Below are positions 35,488 through 42,518 of a DNA stretch of 64,000 nt, piece after piece. A program made the position numbers and the translations under genes. Origin of the DNA: Fimbriimonadaceae bacterium (GTDB lineage Bacteria; Armatimonadota; Fimbriimonadia; Fimbriimonadales; Fimbriimonadaceae); the NCBI GenBank assembly GCA_019638775.1, contig JAHBTD010000002.1, forward strand, positions 124,001 through 188,000, given 5' to 3'. Below the pieces are notes generated by a model. It saw only the letters and a program-made list of their open reading frames with translations, had not been told where the DNA came from and made no database searches. Each line of letters opens with the position of its first letter. Position 1 is the stretch's first letter.

Positions 35488-36266
35488 ACGGCCACAAGAA
35501 TACATCGGAAGACGTCGCCATTCGAACCCGCGGGGTCGAAGTGTTCTACGGTCAGAAGCAGGCGCTTAAAGACGTCACGATGGATGTCCATCGCAAGCGC
35601 GTCACAAGCCTCATCGGTCCGAGCGGCTGTGGCAAAAGCACTTTTCTGAGAACTCTAAACCGAATGAACGATCGTATCTCCGGCTTCTCCTTTAAGGGAA
35701 GCATTGAGATTGAGGGTGAAAATCCTTATGCAAAGAGAGTTGACCTCCTCGCCCTGCGCCGAAACGTCGGGATGGTTTTCCAGAAGCCAAACCCATTCCC
35801 CATGACAATCTTCGAGAACGTTGCTCTTGGACCACGAATGCACTACGGCGTGAAAGGGAAGCAGCTTGACGAAGTTGTGGAGTCAGCCTTGGTTGAGGCG
35901 GCTTTGTGGGATGAGGTCAAAGATGATTACAAGAAGAAGTCAGGGCTGTCCCTATCTGGAGGGCAGCAGCAGCGCGTGTGCATTGCCCGCATGCTTGCTG
36001 TCCGACCAGAAATCATCTTGATGGACGAGCCTTGCTCGGCGCTCGACCCCATGAGCACGGCTAAGATTGAGGAGCTTATCTTAAAGCTAAAAGAGGAGCA
36101 CACGGTTGTTGTTGTGACGCACAACCTTCAGCAAGCCGAGCGGATCGGCGACTATGCCGCCTTTTTCATGTTCGGCGAGGTCGTCGAACATGGATCAAGC
36201 AAAAGCCTCTTTCACGCACCGAGCCAAAAAGAGACGCAAGATTACGTAAGCGGCAGATTTGGGTAG
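35469..36266 (+). CDS. pstB: Phosphate ABC transporter ATP-binding protein
   Basis: ATPase of the phosphate importer, 265 residues. Walker A GPSGCGKSTFLRTLNRM, Q loop (VFQKPNPFPMTIFENV), signature LSGGQQQRVCIARML, Walker B IILMDEPCSALDP and the switch His (VVVTHNLQQA) are all intact. A reading from 35391 would overlap pstA by 97 bases; ATG 35469 with AAGGA just upstream is preferred and leaves a 19-base overlap. No phoU or phoB/phoR follows in this window. Confidence 0.95.
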   Translation: METARLNGHKNTSEDVAIRTRGVEVFYGQKQALKDVTMDVHRKRVTSLIGPSGCGKSTFLRTLNRMNDRISGFSFKGSIEIEGENPYAKRVDLLALRRNVGMVFQKPNPFPMTIFENVALGPRMHYGVKGKQLDEVVESALVEAALWDEVKDDYKKKSGLSLSGGQQQRVCIARMLAVRPEIILMDEPCSALDPMSTAKIEELILKLKEEHTVVVVTHNLQQAERIGDYAAFFMFGEVVEHGSSKSLFHAPSQKETQDYVSGRFG

Positions 36267-36654
36267 GTGAGTAGAGGACTTTTGATGCGGGATCGATAGT
36301 CTCAGAAAGCACATCATTCATGGATTTGTACATATGAAGTGTTATTGTAGAAATTATTGAAAAGTGCAATTTCGGCTCAGTGGCCACGACCAAGCTTCAC
36401 GAGTTATCTTAAAATGAAATACACGATTTGGAATATAAGGTAATAAATTAGTCCCCTTGTTTTGCGGTCGATTTTGCACTTGCACTCCTTTTGCTGTGGG
36501 ATTGTCCTCTACACCAACGAATAATCCAAACTTAGGTTCAAAATGGACCAAAATGTATAGGTCTGATTCCGGGTTTTATGCCAAAGTCCCCAGTAAATGC
36601 ACTTGAATTTCGTCAAGAAACCCAGCAAATATAACAGTTTGATTGTAAAACCGC
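36267..36654. other. AT-rich intergenic stretch with no recognised gene
   Basis: About 390 bp after pstB, AT-richer than the surroundings. Short open frames exist on both strands (for example a 65-codon one on the minus strand at 36354-36551), but none has a ribosome binding site or recognisable sequence. I see no hairpin with a T-run directly after pstB. Confidence 0.5.
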
Positions 36655-36683
36655 TTGCAGTGGTACTAATCACAATCTATGAT
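36655..36683 (+). promoter_or_regulatory. Sigma-70-type promoter of the first PEP-CTERM gene
   Basis: TTGCAG at 36655-36660, exactly 17 bp, then TATGAT at 36678-36683. The start codon with its AAGGAG lies about 35 bp further on. Confidence 0.65.
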
Positions 36684-36717
36684 GCTCTTGACCTTTCTCT
36701 CTAGTGAAGGAGCATAT

Positions 36718-37440
36718 ATGAATCGAACTAAATTTATTTTAACGCTGGGTGTCTTTGCTGTTGGGGCGGCAAGCCAAGCAACAATCTGCTTTGACAATGT
36801 TACGGCGAACTTCGTAGGTGGTGGCATTGCTCAGGGTTCATCGGGAGTGATTGGCGCGAACACGATCACGAGATTCTTCTCACAGAAGCTAATCGTCAAT
36901 CCTTCGTTTGCTAACAAACCTGTGAACCGAATCCAGTTTAGCGTTGCGAACTTCAACGCTGTGTCGGTTTCTGCGCGAATGCGCGTTCGTTTCCATCAGA
37001 CGAATGGTGCCGGTGGTGGCCCAGGCACTCTGTTGGTCGGTTTTAGCTTCAACCCGCTCACCTTTGGCCCTGGAGTTACGACAGTAACAGGAACACTCGG
37101 CGCTGGCCTCGTGATTCCTGCAAACAATGAACTGTGGGCAGGTTTGGCTTTGGACAACAATGCCGGCACAACTGGTGCAACACAGGCTCAGCTCGACAAT
37201 ATGGGGCAAGGATTGTTTGGTAACCCACCGAGCGTCGGAACGACACAGGATAACGTGTTCTTCAGCAACGCTCCGGGTGACTTCCTTTCAAACAACCCCG
37301 CCGGAACGATGGGACCGATCACCTTCAACGGCGCAAACCGTGCTCTTGGATGGAGACTTGAAGCAGTTCCCGAGCCCGCATCGATGGCTGTCCTCGGCAT
37401 CGGCGCTCTCGCTCTTCTTCGCCGACGAAAGAAGGCTTAG
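36718..37440 (+). CDS. PEP-CTERM sorting-signal protein 1
   Basis: A 240-residue exported protein with a signal peptide (about residues 1-20, ending near ASQA) and a C-terminal tail with Val-Pro-Glu-Pro-Ala-Ser, a hydrophobic helix (MAVLGIGALALL) and a basic end (RRRKKA), the PEP-CTERM signal recognised by exosortase. The middle is Asn/Gly/Thr-rich beta sequence with no enzyme motif. The start at 36718 has AAGGAG nearby; a longer frame from 36679 begins inside the -10. It is followed by its own strong terminator. Such proteins are surface or matrix components in bacteria with exosortase. Confidence 0.88.
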   Translation: MNRTKFILTLGVFAVGAASQATICFDNVTANFVGGGIAQGSSGVIGANTITRFFSQKLIVNPSFANKPVNRIQFSVANFNAVSVSARMRVRFHQTNGAGGGPGTLLVGFSFNPLTFGPGVTTVTGTLGAGLVIPANNELWAGLALDNNAGTTGATQAQLDNMGQGLFGNPPSVGTTQDNVFFSNAPGDFLSNNPAGTMGPITFNGANRALGWRLEAVPEPASMAVLGIGALALLRRRKKA

Positions 37441-37467
37441 TAGGTACGATCAAATCCTCTAAAAGAA

Positions 37468-37503
37468 ACGGTTCGTGACTTCATCGTCACGGGCCGTTTT
37501 TTT
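37468..37503 (+). terminator. Intrinsic terminator after the first PEP-CTERM gene
   Basis: 12-bp stem (ACGGTTCGTGAC with GTCACGGGCCGT, two G-U pairs), 6-base loop, then seven T. Confidence 0.92.
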
Positions 37504-37654
37504 GGCGGTCAGGTCTTTGATTGCAATGCTAATCTCAATCTGTACTTCGATCAGAGCCTCAGCCAGCAATTTTAACAGGTTTGACAAGTGTGAGGCTTAT
37601 CAATCCAGATTCGACTTATGATCTAATCATCCAAGCGTCTTGGAGGAAAAGATC

Positions 37655-38374
37655 ATGCGAAATCACAAAACACTGTTCGTCGTTTCAATTCTTATGACTG
37701 GCGCCGCTGCCCAGGCCGTGACCATATATGACACCGTCACCGCTGCCCCAGGATTTGGTATTTACACCGGTCCGGGCAACCGCCTGAGTGGTGACAACTT
37801 CGCCCCTCCTCAGCTCGGCCCAGGACAACATTGGCGCATCACCGGATACACAGCCACTGCATTTGCGTCCGACGCCGGTTTGTACTCGAATATGATGGTG
37901 GACATCAATTTCTACAACTTCGTCGACCTATTCGCCGTCACCTTCGAACCGGCCTTTGGCGAGTTAGCGGGTTCTGCGCATACCGACCTGCCAGGGACAT
38001 TCAATGCCTCTGGGGCAGGAAGCGGTTTTTCCTATACGGTCAACGGGCTATCGATCGACCTCAATGAGGAGCCCACAAATCCGACAACGGGATACGGGTT
38101 CGAAGTCCGCTGGAGTAGCACGGGACCAGGAACCCTCTCAAGCGGCTACGCGGACATTGGATCGTCGGTTGTTGACAGCTTCTGGAGCAACGGAATGTAC
38201 ATCGACTTCATCCCCGACGATGTGCTCGATAACCTTGAGTTCACAAATTTTGACGGCTGGACAAACGGCAACTTTGCGATCCAGATTCGGGCGACTGCCG
38301 TGCCCGAGCCGGCTACCCTAGCGGTTCTTGGTGTCGGTGCGCTGGCGCTTCTGCGTCGGAGAAAGAAGGCGTAA
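37655..38374 (+). CDS. PEP-CTERM sorting-signal protein 2
   Basis: A 239-residue exported protein: signal peptide (TLFVVSILMTGAAAQA), a Gly/Asp/Tyr-rich beta region with a choice-of-anchor look (ITGYTATAFASDAG, MMVDINFYNF), and a C-terminal tail beginning AVPEPATLAVLGVGALALL and ending in a run of Arg and Lys. The tail is nearly identical to that of the preceding gene, but the bodies are unrelated apart from composition. GGAGG lies eight bases before ATG 37655; the in-frame TTG at 37640 is less likely. No exosortase gene is in the window. Confidence 0.88.
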   Translation: MRNHKTLFVVSILMTGAAAQAVTIYDTVTAAPGFGIYTGPGNRLSGDNFAPPQLGPGQHWRITGYTATAFASDAGLYSNMMVDINFYNFVDLFAVTFEPAFGELAGSAHTDLPGTFNASGAGSGFSYTVNGLSIDLNEEPTNPTTGYGFEVRWSSTGPGTLSSGYADIGSSVVDSFWSNGMYIDFIPDDVLDNLEFTNFDGWTNGNFAIQIRATAVPEPATLAVLGVGALALLRRRKKA

Positions 38375-38407
38375 ACTTAGCGCCCAAAGCGGCAAATGAT
38401 GTGCAGA

Positions 38408-38431
38408 GTTCCTCCCCTTGCGGGGAGGAAC
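38408..38431 (+). terminator. Hairpin after the second PEP-CTERM gene
   Basis: Perfect 10-bp stem GTTCCTCCCC/GGGGAGGAAC with a TTGC loop, followed by CTTTG; the T-run is short, so termination would be modest. Confidence 0.6.
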
Positions 38432-38489
38432 CTTTGAACGTGACAAAAAGTGGGCGGGGTGAAACCCTCTCAGCCCTTAACTCGCGCCC

Positions 38490-39530
38490 TTACCGACTCA
38501 CCCTAAACCCGCTCGGAAGCCGCAGCTCGGCAAAAGTATCCATCGCAAAGCGGTCTGTCATACCTGCCACATAATCGACCGCTCCCTGCACTCCAACGAA
38601 CCCTTCTGGCAGATTCCCAGCCTCGCAGAAGTGCAAGAACAGCTCCTTCACAACGCTCTGCGCCTTATAAATGTCCGGAAAGATAACCGGATATTGCAGG
38701 TAAACCGACTCAAATAACCACTCCTTGAGAGTGTTCATTTTGGACATCAGCGGTGGGGAGAGCCGAATCGCGGGCTGGTCCAAACTGTTCAGGATCACAT
38801 CCTCCACCATCGCGCCGATTCGCCTACTGTGCGAATCTCCAATAGCCAAAAAATCAGCAGGTATCTCTTTGATAATCTGCGAGCGAAGGGCATCGTCGAG
38901 GTCGTGGTTCATGTAGGCGATACGGTCGCTAATCCGCACAACGGCCGCCTCCAAGGTGCTCACCGATTCTCCATCAGAGTCGCTCAAATCTTTGCGCCCT
39001 TTGCTGTGTCCGCCGATCCCCTCCCGCGTCTCGTGGGTCAGGTTCAGTGGCGTGAGAATGTCCACCACCTTGAGCGACTGCTCATAGTGCCGAAACTGGG
39101 TTGGAGCCCCCTCCATCCCTGCTACTCCGCTTTGATGAAGCCCTTGCAAGGCCTCATCAAGAGCGCTCTCACCAGCATGCCCAAACGGTGTATGCCCGAC
39201 GTCGTGTCCCAGTGCAATCGCCTCGATCAAGTCCTCGTTCAGCCTGAGAGCTCTCCCGATCGTCCGAGCGATCTGGGCCACCTCCAACGTATGTGTCATT
39301 CGCGTTCGGAAGTGGTCGCCCATCGGTTCAATAAAGACCTGCGTCTTGTGTTTGAGTCGGCGAAAAGGCTTGGAGTGGAGGATGCGGTCACGGTCGCGCT
39401 GGAAGCATGTGCGGACGGGGTCGGGGTCTTCGAGAGTAGGTCGCCCCTGGCTTTCAGCGGCCTTCGCCGCGAACGGCGAGAGGCGCATAAGTTCGTCTTG
39501 CTCGATGGATTCGCGAACGCGGTGAGACAC
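38490..39530 (-). CDS. Deoxyguanosinetriphosphate triphosphohydrolase-like protein
   Basis: An HD-domain dNTP triphosphohydrolase (type 2 dGTPase-like), about 346 residues with this start. It cleaves dNTPs to the nucleoside and triphosphate. Evidence: LSPFAAKAAESQGRP, FQRDRDRILHSKPFRRLKHKTQVF (in part), the HD motif with RMTHTLEVAQIARTIGRAL and LGHDVGHTPFGHAGE, and a later DRIAYMNHDLDDA. The metal ligands His, His-Asp and Asp are all present. Frames extending to 39605 start with TTG inside a strong hairpin; family N termini begin near VSHRVRES, so I take GTG 39530, without a visible ribosome binding site. Confidence 0.88.
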   Translation of the reverse strand: MSHRVRESIEQDELMRLSPFAAKAAESQGRPTLEDPDPVRTCFQRDRDRILHSKPFRRLKHKTQVFIEPMGDHFRTRMTHTLEVAQIARTIGRALRLNEDLIEAIALGHDVGHTPFGHAGESALDEALQGLHQSGVAGMEGAPTQFRHYEQSLKVVDILTPLNLTHETREGIGGHSKGRKDLSDSDGESVSTLEAAVVRISDRIAYMNHDLDDALRSQIIKEIPADFLAIGDSHSRRIGAMVEDVILNSLDQPAIRLSPPLMSKMNTLKEWLFESVYLQYPVIFPDIYKAQSVVKELFLHFCEAGNLPEGFVGVQGAVDYVAGMTDRFAMDTFAELRLPSGFRVSR

Positions 39531-39590
39531 GGATGATTGTGGCACGAGAAGTAAGGGAGGGAACTGCTCCGTCAGTTCCTCACACAGGAC

Positions 39591-39628
39591 TCCCCTCCTC
39601 GTCAACGCCGAAGGCTTGATGAGGAGGG
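39591..39628. other. 14-bp stem-loop upstream of the dGTPase gene
   Basis: CCCCTCCTCGTCAA at 39591-39604 and TTGATGAGGAGGGG at 39615-39628 pair with one mismatch around a 10-base loop. A smaller inverted repeat (GAACTG/CAGTTC) lies nearby at about 39560-39577. The 39606-39739 gap holds no gene. Confidence 0.65.
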
Positions 39629-39739
39629 GGCGGGGGGTGGAGACAAAAAACTATCGCGTTGCGGCTCGCTGCGGAGTCTTGCGTGGAGTGTCTTCACCCT
39701 CAAAGCCACTAAGCTACCAGAGGGCTACCTGTGCGACTA

Positions 39740-40438
39740 CTAAAACCTCGAAAACCGATGCTTCAGCAACGTCCAAAACGCCTCCGGCGCATCCGTCCAC
39801 CGAATCTTCTTCCCAGCTGCCTTCGACCGGGGCTCATACCGGACAGGGATCTCCAGAATCCTCTCGCCCAACCGGATCGACTTCGCCGTCACCTCCGGGC
39901 AAAACTCAAACCGCTGACAGGTTAGGTTCATTTTCGTCAGGAGATCGGTTCGAAACGCCTTGTAACAGGTTGCCTCATCGTGGATATTTCGCCAAAAGAG
40001 AAGCCGGACCGACCACGCAAGCATCCAGTTCACCAGCTTGTTCGGCAGCGCCATCCCGCTGGGCATACCGTGGGCAAAGCGGTTGCCGTAAACCACCGCG
40101 GCCTTTCCGTCGAGAATCGGCTGGATAAGGTCGGGAATCTCCTCGGGGAAGTACTCGAGGTCGGCGTCTTGGATGATGACGGTCTTGCCCAATGCGTGAG
40201 GAATCGCTTTGCGGATGGCGTTGCCTTTGCCACCCCGCGCAGGATTGGTGAGCACGGTGATCTTGTCGCCATAAGATCGCAGAATCTCCGGCGTACGGTC
40301 GTTGCTGCCGTCGTCGATTATGATGATCTGCTTAGAGATGGGAAGAGCGAGCAACCGGTCGATGACATCGCCGATGGTGTCTTCCTCGTTCAATGCGGGA
40401 ACGAGGATGGAGACCAGGGGCTGTTCGGCGTCGCTCAT
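39740..40438 (-). CDS. Family 2 glycosyltransferase (dolichyl-phosphate-mannose-synthase-like)
   Basis: A 232-residue GT-A enzyme. VSILVPALNEEDTIGDVI at the N terminus, IIIIDDGSNDRTPEIL with the nucleotide-binding DD, NPARGGKGNAIRKAI, and IIQDADLEYFPEE with the metal-binding DAD are typical of the DPM1/polyprenyl-phosphate glycosyltransferase group. There are no C-terminal membrane helices. It probably transfers a sugar to a lipid carrier or builds an envelope glycan. It overlaps the DUF2993 gene by four bases (ATGA), so the two are co-translated. Confidence 0.87.
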   Translation of the reverse strand: MSDAEQPLVSILVPALNEEDTIGDVIDRLLALPISKQIIIIDDGSNDRTPEILRSYGDKITVLTNPARGGKGNAIRKAIPHALGKTVIIQDADLEYFPEEIPDLIQPILDGKAAVVYGNRFAHGMPSGMALPNKLVNWMLAWSVRLLFWRNIHDEATCYKAFRTDLLTKMNLTCQRFEFCPEVTAKSIRLGERILEIPVRYEPRSKAAGKKIRWTDAPEAFWTLLKHRFSRF

Positions 40439-41337
40439 GAAGTTACCAATATACTCGGCATGACCGGACTCGGTCCTATGCCCTTTGGGTGTGTCTTATA
40501 GGACATATTCGTCTTATCAGACCTATTCAAAAGTGAATCCTCCGGCCTCGCCGGAATCCTTGTCCTGCCGCTTGCTTCCAGCACACCACGTTCCAAACTT
40601 ATCTTCTCAACCGTTATTGCGCCGAAAAGGTTCAAATCTTTGTTCAAATCGACCACAGGGTTTAGACTGTGCAGCAAAGCCTGCTTGGCTGCTTCGCTGG
40701 CGGGACCGTCGTCAAACACAATTCTTGCGTTGGTGAGCATCAACCGATTCCCGTCAGGTGAGGTGATCTTGGCAAGCACAAAAAAGCCGGTCTTGATAAA
40801 GATAAACTCGCCAAAACCCTCCACAAAGGCGTAATCATCTCTGATCCGAACGCTCACCTGCTTGATTTCACGGAACTTGTGGAGGATAAACGCCTCAAGG
40901 TCTTCTTCCAAGATGCGCACCACGCCAACCCCCTCACCGCTTTTGCTGAGGCGGATTTGGCGTTTCGAGATGGCGAGTGCGTAGTCGTAGCGGCAGTCAG
41001 GGATTTTGGCCTCAAGCTCCTCAATCCGCAAGCCACCCAAACTAAAGTTGTTTAGCTTCAGATTGAGCTCTCGAAGGACACCCTTTTGGGAGCGTTCGGG
41101 TTCGGTGAAGAGGGGAAGGGAGTCGAGTGTAAAGTCGGATGCAGTGATGGTTGCCCGCTTGATATCCCCCATCGGCCCGCCGATGATGCCGTTGAGCTCG
41201 GTGTGAACCGAAACCTTCTTATCGGGTCCGCCCAGCCGGGAGAGAATGTCTTGTGCAGCTGTGCGCTCAAAGCTCTTCACCTCCGCATTCCCCAACCCGA
41301 ACAGGAGCCCAAGCCCCAGCGCGAAGATAGGAATCAT
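40435..41337 (-). CDS. DUF2993 (LmeA-like) exported protein
   Basis: A 300-residue protein with an N-terminal signal (MIPIFALGLGLLFGLGNA) and a beta-rich body of the DUF2993/LmeA type: DILSRLGGPDKKVSVHTE, GGPMGDIKRATITASDF, LRELNLKLNNFSLGG. LmeA-like proteins bind phospholipids or polyprenyl phosphates in the periplasm of actinobacteria and relatives. ATG 41337 is preferred over TTG 41352 because GAGG lies seven bases before it. The last ~25 codons contain a short 9-bp-phased repeat (40497-40532), so the native C terminus may have been extended. Coupled to the downstream glycosyltransferase. Confidence 0.75.
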   Translation of the reverse strand: MIPIFALGLGLLFGLGNAEVKSFERTAAQDILSRLGGPDKKVSVHTELNGIIGGPMGDIKRATITASDFTLDSLPLFTEPERSQKGVLRELNLKLNNFSLGGLRIEELEAKIPDCRYDYALAISKRQIRLSKSGEGVGVVRILEEDLEAFILHKFREIKQVSVRIRDDYAFVEGFGEFIFIKTGFFVLAKITSPDGNRLMLTNARIVFDDGPASEAAKQALLHSLNPVVDLNKDLNLFGAITVEKISLERGVLEASGRTRIPARPEDSLLNRSDKTNMSYKTHPKGIGPSPVMPSILVTS

Positions 41338-41461
41338 CGGCAACCTCGACAAACTGTATGAAAATCACCGGGCCATTGGGGCATGGTGAATTGTAACGCG
41401 GTCCGCACGGCGTAGTAGGGAATCGGGGGAAAATGTCAGTCATCAGTGAACGGATATCCTT

Positions 41462-41615
41462 GATTGCAGATTGCAGATTGCAGATCGCTGATTGCAGATT
41501 GCAGATCGCTGATCGCTGATTGCAGATTGCAGATTGCTGATCGCTGATCGCTGATCGCTGATCGCTGATTGCCGATTGTTGATTGCCGATTGCCGATTAC
41601 GGATTACGGATTACG
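41462..41615. repeat. Perfectly phased array of 22 heptamers
   Basis: Exactly 154 bp as 22 consecutive 7-bp units, each beginning GAT. They occur in blocks: GATTGCA and GATCGCT alternate first, then four GATCGCT in a row, then GATTGCC units (with one GATTGTT), then three GATTACG. All are in one orientation. The array ends five bases before the ATG of the ygfZ-like gene, so it forms that gene's whole leader. Confidence 0.95.
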
Positions 41616-41620
41616 CGAAT

Positions 41621-42517
41621 ATGACCAACCTCCCCTATCTCCATCTCTTAGAGCCCGCAATCGCCAAGGACTACGAAAGCCTGCGCGCCGGCCAAGGCTG
41701 GTACCGCGACACGTCCAAAGCCCTCGTCGAGCTGCGTGGGGAGGACATCCACGATTGGCTGCAAGGTCAGGTTACAAGCGACGTTCGCAAGCTCGCCGTA
41801 GATGCGCCGCTTCAAGCTTGTATGTGTTCACCCACGGGCCAACTTCTCGCCGACGTCACGCTTTATGAAGACAAGGATCGAATTCTGATCGAAACGGATC
41901 GTGTCAGTGTGGCGGCGGTCATGAAGCGAATCGAAACAATGGTCATCATGGAGGATGTCGAAGGGAAGGACTTGTCGGCAGGGTTTGACTTATTCGTTCT
42001 TGGGATCACCCATGAAGTCTTGCCCTCCGGAGCCATCGTAACCATGACTGCCGGACCCCGCAATGTTTGGGTCCCATCAGGATCGCAGTGGGTGCCAACA
42101 GGGCTTGAGATCGGACCCGAGGCGATTGAGATGGCTCGCCTTGAAGACGGTCTTCCTCGTTTTGAGAAAGACATGACAGAGAAGACCCTGCCTCCCGAAA
42201 TGGGCGCAAGGTACGAAGCTTCACACATCAGCTACACCAAGGGCTGCTACACAGGCCAAGAGATCTTGATGCGAATGCATAGCCGAGGACACACCAACAA
42301 AACGTGGGTGCGATTTACTAGCGAAGGGCTGATCGAAGAAGGCGTCACGATCGAATCTCCCCAAGGTGAGAAAATCGGTACGGTCACCTCTAGTGTCGTG
42401 TCCCCACGTTTTGGCTACCTTGGGGCAGGGATGGTGAGGAATCAGTGGACTGCCGCCAACACGGAAGTACGGGTCGGCGGCAATTCTTGCATCGTCATTG
42501 ACGACAGCGCATTTTGA
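41621..42517 (+). CDS. ygfZ: YgfZ/GcvT-like folate-binding protein
   Basis: A 298-residue relative of the glycine-cleavage T protein. YgfZ helps iron-sulfur cluster enzymes mature in a tetrahydrofolate-dependent way. Diagnostic features: LRGEDIHDWLQGQVTSDV near the N terminus and the strictly conserved YTKGCYTGQEILMRMHSRG with its Cys. ATG 41621 follows directly after the heptamer array; a frame starting at 41576 would translate repeat units and is rejected. No normal ribosome binding site exists; the upstream GGATTACG units are the only purine-rich sequence. Confidence 0.9.
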   Translation: MTNLPYLHLLEPAIAKDYESLRAGQGWYRDTSKALVELRGEDIHDWLQGQVTSDVRKLAVDAPLQACMCSPTGQLLADVTLYEDKDRILIETDRVSVAAVMKRIETMVIMEDVEGKDLSAGFDLFVLGITHEVLPSGAIVTMTAGPRNVWVPSGSQWVPTGLEIGPEAIEMARLEDGLPRFEKDMTEKTLPPEMGARYEASHISYTKGCYTGQEILMRMHSRGHTNKTWVRFTSEGLIEEGVTIESPQGEKIGTVTSSVVSPRFGYLGAGMVRNQWTAANTEVRVGGNSCIVIDDSAF

Positions 42518-42518
42518 C

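Noticed and set aside
36354-36551. A 65-codon minus-strand frame in the gap after pstB
   Set aside because: No ribosome binding site, no recognisable sequence, in an AT-rich non-coding stretch.
41576-41620. Upstream start for the ygfZ-like protein inside the heptamer array
   Set aside because: It would translate repeat units (A-D-C-R-L-R-I-T-D) that have no counterpart in the family.
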